In this document: one piece after another, positions 60,561-64,000 of the stretch
Position numbering within the stretch: position 1 is the stretch's first letter
Layout: each line of letters begins with the position of its first letter
NCBI RefSeq assembly: GCF_905475345.1
Contig: NC_066599.1
Coordinates: forward strand, 1,810,501-1,874,500
DNA: 64,000 nt
Origin: Vespula vulgaris
Lineage: Eukaryota; Arthropoda; Insecta; Hymenoptera; Vespidae
Reading direction: 5' to 3'
Made by a program: the position numbers and the translations under genes
Notes under the pieces: generated by a model
Told to the model about the DNA's origin: nothing
The model's database searches: none
The model's input: the letters and a program-made list of their open reading frames with translations, nothing else

Positions 60561-63500
60561 CTTATATATATCTCAAGTTATACGTCAGATTCTTCTTTCC
60601 TCCGTATTAAATACCACTCCGCGAATATAATAAGATGGATGGAGGTTTAACGAGTCATCGGGTGGACGGATTCTTTTTCCTTTTTCTCATTCTTCTTTCC
60701 TTTTTTTGTAGAGGTAAGCAAGCGCCGAGAAGAGCGAGGTCAAGAAAATAGGAACGACGTTCGATGGACGAGGAATTCATTTTTTAATAGAGCACTTTGT
60801 ATATAGGATTACTACTTATCTACCTATATTTATAATCCTTACGAAGAACATAAATGATAAACGTAGAAATTCGTATACCGTTTTACTGAAAATCTCAAGA
60901 AAAAGAAAAAACTTAAGAGACTAGTTATCGTTCGCGGTAATTAATAAATCATTTTCTCTTTCTCTATTTATCTCTTCTTTTCTCTCAAGGCGTCTCTCTA
61001 TGAGAGAATTCGAATATAAATTTGAGTCTCTCTCTCTCTCTCTCTTCTTTCCAAGCTTCGTATTTTCCGTATATGAGGCTACGTTCACACCCGGCAGGCG
61101 TTCGCGTACCGGTAAATGCAACCGATTCATCATGAAATCATTCGCGCCAGGAGGATTCATTTATATTAATGAATGACTTATTAATCACGGAGAGGACGAG
61201 TCTGGGGTCATAGTTGGCCCGTTTGCCTAGTCGTATCTGTTTTTTTTTTACTTCTTTCTTTCGTTCTTTCTTTCTTTGTTTTTTTCTCCTTCTTTCTTTC
61301 TTTTTTTTTTATCTTCTCGTTTTTTTTTTAAATATTTTTTCGTATCTTTTTTTTTCTTTTCTTTTCTTTTTTCTTTTTTTTTCTTTTTTTTCCAAAAGGG
61401 ATTAGCTTCTCCACGCAGGTGTCCTTTCGTAGAGACGAAGAAAATTGCTTTTCGCGTGGAATGTCGCGCGAGTATTTACGCAACGTAGCTCTAAGCTTGT
61501 TCGACGATATCGTTTGCACGCTTAAACACCGGGCAATCGGTGACGGGACCGGACGTATGAGAAATGGAAGCTCCTTATGATTTACGTGCTACTCGCTAGA
61601 AAGCTGCGATAATTTTCTCGTTCGCGTCTCTTTATATCTATCACTTATTGCATTTATAATGTATCTTGAGAGGGTGATATTCGCGTTCTTCTTGCGCGTC
61701 TTATTAACTTATAGAAAAACAATTTCTTTCTATATTTTTTGTCATTTTTCATTGAATATAAAGAAAAAGAAAGGAGAAAAACCTCTCCTTGAAAAAAAAA
61801 GAACATATATGAAGTCTTCCAAACAAATTTTCTTGAGTATTATTAATATTACATATTCGACACGGTATACAGTCGACATATCCACGTATTACGAAGGTTG
61901 CGCTCGTGACAAAGGGTTGAAATGAATTGCACGAGCAAACGGGGGTTGATCGCTTCATATATCGTAGGGCAGTGGCGAGCTGATAATAAACGGTGCCTCG
62001 GGACACTAACGATCTCGCATTACCGAGATATAAATGATGATATTAACAATCTTATAAACCGCATCGTGGGAGTCGGTCGAAGGTGAAATGCTTCTATACC
62101 AGGTAGGAGTAATTAAGATCTTAATTAGGTATTCACTCGAGGCACCGGCATACGCGCTCTTTCTAACCTTCTCTCTCTCTATCTTTCCCTCTCTCTCTCT
62201 CTTTCTCTCTCTTTCTCTTTCTTTCTATTCCTATCTTTTAGCTTAGCCGCAACCTTTCTAGTTCGCTTTACACGTTCCTACGGAGTCGATGACACGTTGA
62301 AAGTTTCGCGGATCTTACGTATTTCAACAACGAGTTCATCGGATATCTTTTATATTATAGGTTCAAAGATCAGACGTCAGAGCGTCTATCTAATATGCGT
62401 GCCTTGCGAAATAGATTTTTTTTTCCTTTTATTTTTTTCTTTTTTCTTTTCTTCCTTTTTTTTCGAGAAGGGAAACTATCCACTTGGTGGAACGATTTAT
62501 CTCGACTCCGATTATTCGTTGAGAAAGAGGTGTGTTTTGACAAGAACATCTCATTATTACCTCGTAGTTACGTATCTACATAGAAATTCGAAACGATGAT
62601 AAAATCGTGAAAGAAATGAGTTTATCAGACGATCCACATTCATTGATTGTTAGATATTCAATTACTGCTTAAGCAACGGACGTTTTAATAGGAATTTTTT
62701 AAGGGTTATAAACGTCTCGTTATTTATCAAGCCGTCTAAAATGAAATGATGGAAAATAGAAATACGATAGAGAATGTCGCGCGTTACGCTCGACGAATAT
62801 AGGAAGTTGAAAAATTTGTAAATTCTTCAACAGGACAAGCTCATTATGATAAGTTTTTTTTTTTTTGTACGAATATTCATTACTTCCAGAAAACGCGATG
62901 TCATAGTTTAGTCCGTTAAAGTCGCAAAGCAATTGGAAGAATCTCGCACGTAAGTAGGTACGTATATCGTTTAAGCATTTCAGAAGAAACAATTTATTTA
63001 TTATCAAATCATTTATAATAATTATTATTTTTATCGCGTTACGATTTACCGAATATATATATAAATTATATTTGAATACGGAGTATTATTTATACGATAA
63101 AGTTCATTTAAATTTATATATGATATCCACATTTCTGTTAGGACACAGAAAAGCAGAGAAAGAAAGAGAAAGAGAGAAAGAGAGAGAGAGAGAGACGCTG
63201 AGAGAGAATTTTGTAGATGAGAAATTCCGATGTCTCGTCCGATAGGTCATTCGATCGTTGTTACGACGATGTAGCGAGAGAGCCGCGTAATTTTGGTTTG
63301 CAGTGGCGCCATACGACATCGACATAATTAAAATACTTAAACCGACAAGGATTAGTTAAGGAAAAAAGCGAGATGTGATACTATACCCATCTACCTACCT
63401 AACCTTTTTTCTTCTTTTTTTTTGGTCGGATTCATAGGCGACAGGACGATAAACTATGAGACGGAATGCAGCTCGATCGTATCTCAGCGATTTTTATGCT

Positions 63501-64000
63501 TTCTTATGTCGACCACACTGTTGGTAGATAGATCGAGGATACTCTTCGTGGCTCTCTCTTTCTTTCTCTTTCTTTTACTATTATATTTATCTATCTATGC
63601 ATGTACTAAACGTTTAACAAAGTAAACTAATTCGAATCTTGTAATCAAAGACTTACATGCCTTTGAAACTTTTAACAAGTAGATACATTTTGAAAAAGTT
63701 ACGTGGAACTTAATTGGGTCAAGACTATGGCAATTAATTCGTTCGATTTGTTGGATGATTCTACATACGTAGAAGAACGATAATTCTTGATTCGTAATGA
63801 TTTCAAATGAGACAAGGGAAAACCAAAAAAGAAAAAGAATTGAAAAAAGAAACGATGAGAAAGAGCAGAGGAACGAAGTTACAATGTGATTCGTGATTCG
63901 CAGGTAGCGATTATCGGGTAACGCCAGGCGTCGTTAATTATCGTCGAGTTGTTCTGTCTCTCTCTCTCTCTTTCTTTCGTACACACACAACATACATATA

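Larger units (their letters stand above)
60116..64000. other. Gene desert, part 7, to the window end
   Basis: No supported gene. CTTT run at 60173-60245, CT run then TA run at 60475-60560, T/C-rich stretch at 61240-61395, CT-rich run at 62170-62225, GA run at 63150-63200 and a CT run at 63957-63980. Complex patches at 61410-61620, 61900-62160 and 63220-63320. Confidence 0.6.

Overview
The window looks like nuclear DNA of an insect. Genes carry short AT-rich introns (about 76-130 bp where they can be measured) with GT/AG borders. The protein set is animal: alpha-crystallin small heat shock proteins, KIN17, an MZB1/pERp1-like protein, SPATA17, CTF8, SmF, LENG1, an 11-finger C2H2 protein and TGS1. 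It also holds a knirps/knrl/eagle-type nuclear receptor, a group known only from arthropods. High AT content plus very many GA/CT microsatellites suggest a hymenopteran, possibly an aculeate wasp or bee. That placement is inference.

Layout. 0.6-3.3 kb: a divergent pair of small heat shock protein genes. The right-hand copy is intact and has a canonical heat shock element plus core promoter. The left-hand copy has part of its chaperone domain turned into an apparent intron. 5.2-9.7 kb: three genes on the minus strand (KIN17, MZB1-like, SPATA17). SPATA17 shares a 224-bp divergent promoter with CTF8 (9.9-10.4 kb, plus). SmF (minus) and LENG1 (plus) form a second head-to-head pair at 10.6-12.6 kb. 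A zinc finger gene follows at 13.6-16.2 kb. TGS1, with eight coding exons on minus, fills 18.6-23.2 kb. Between these last two lies a 2.4-kb gap with a chain of splice-like sites that may be a non-coding RNA.

Near 24-25 kb the character of the DNA changes. The compact AT-rich housekeeping cluster ends, and the remaining 39 kb is less AT-rich, dense in GA/CT, GAA/TTC and other microsatellites, and almost free of coding sequence. The one certain gene there is the knirps-family receptor (28.7-32.9 kb, three coding exons). It has a two-finger DNA-binding domain split by an intron, His/Gln and Ala runs, and two PxDL-type CtBP docking motifs near the C terminus. The 31 kb downstream looks like the regulatory desert of a developmental gene. 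A small coiled-coil ORF at 40.8 kb with its own promoter-like upstream region is the only other coding candidate there. Several blocks inside the desert have clustered homeodomain, POU or caudal-like motifs.

I see no tRNA, rRNA, CRISPR array, recognisable transposon or viral gene. All coding calls were built by hand from splice sites that keep the reading frame across every exon. Ortholog names rest on remembered family motifs, not on a search.
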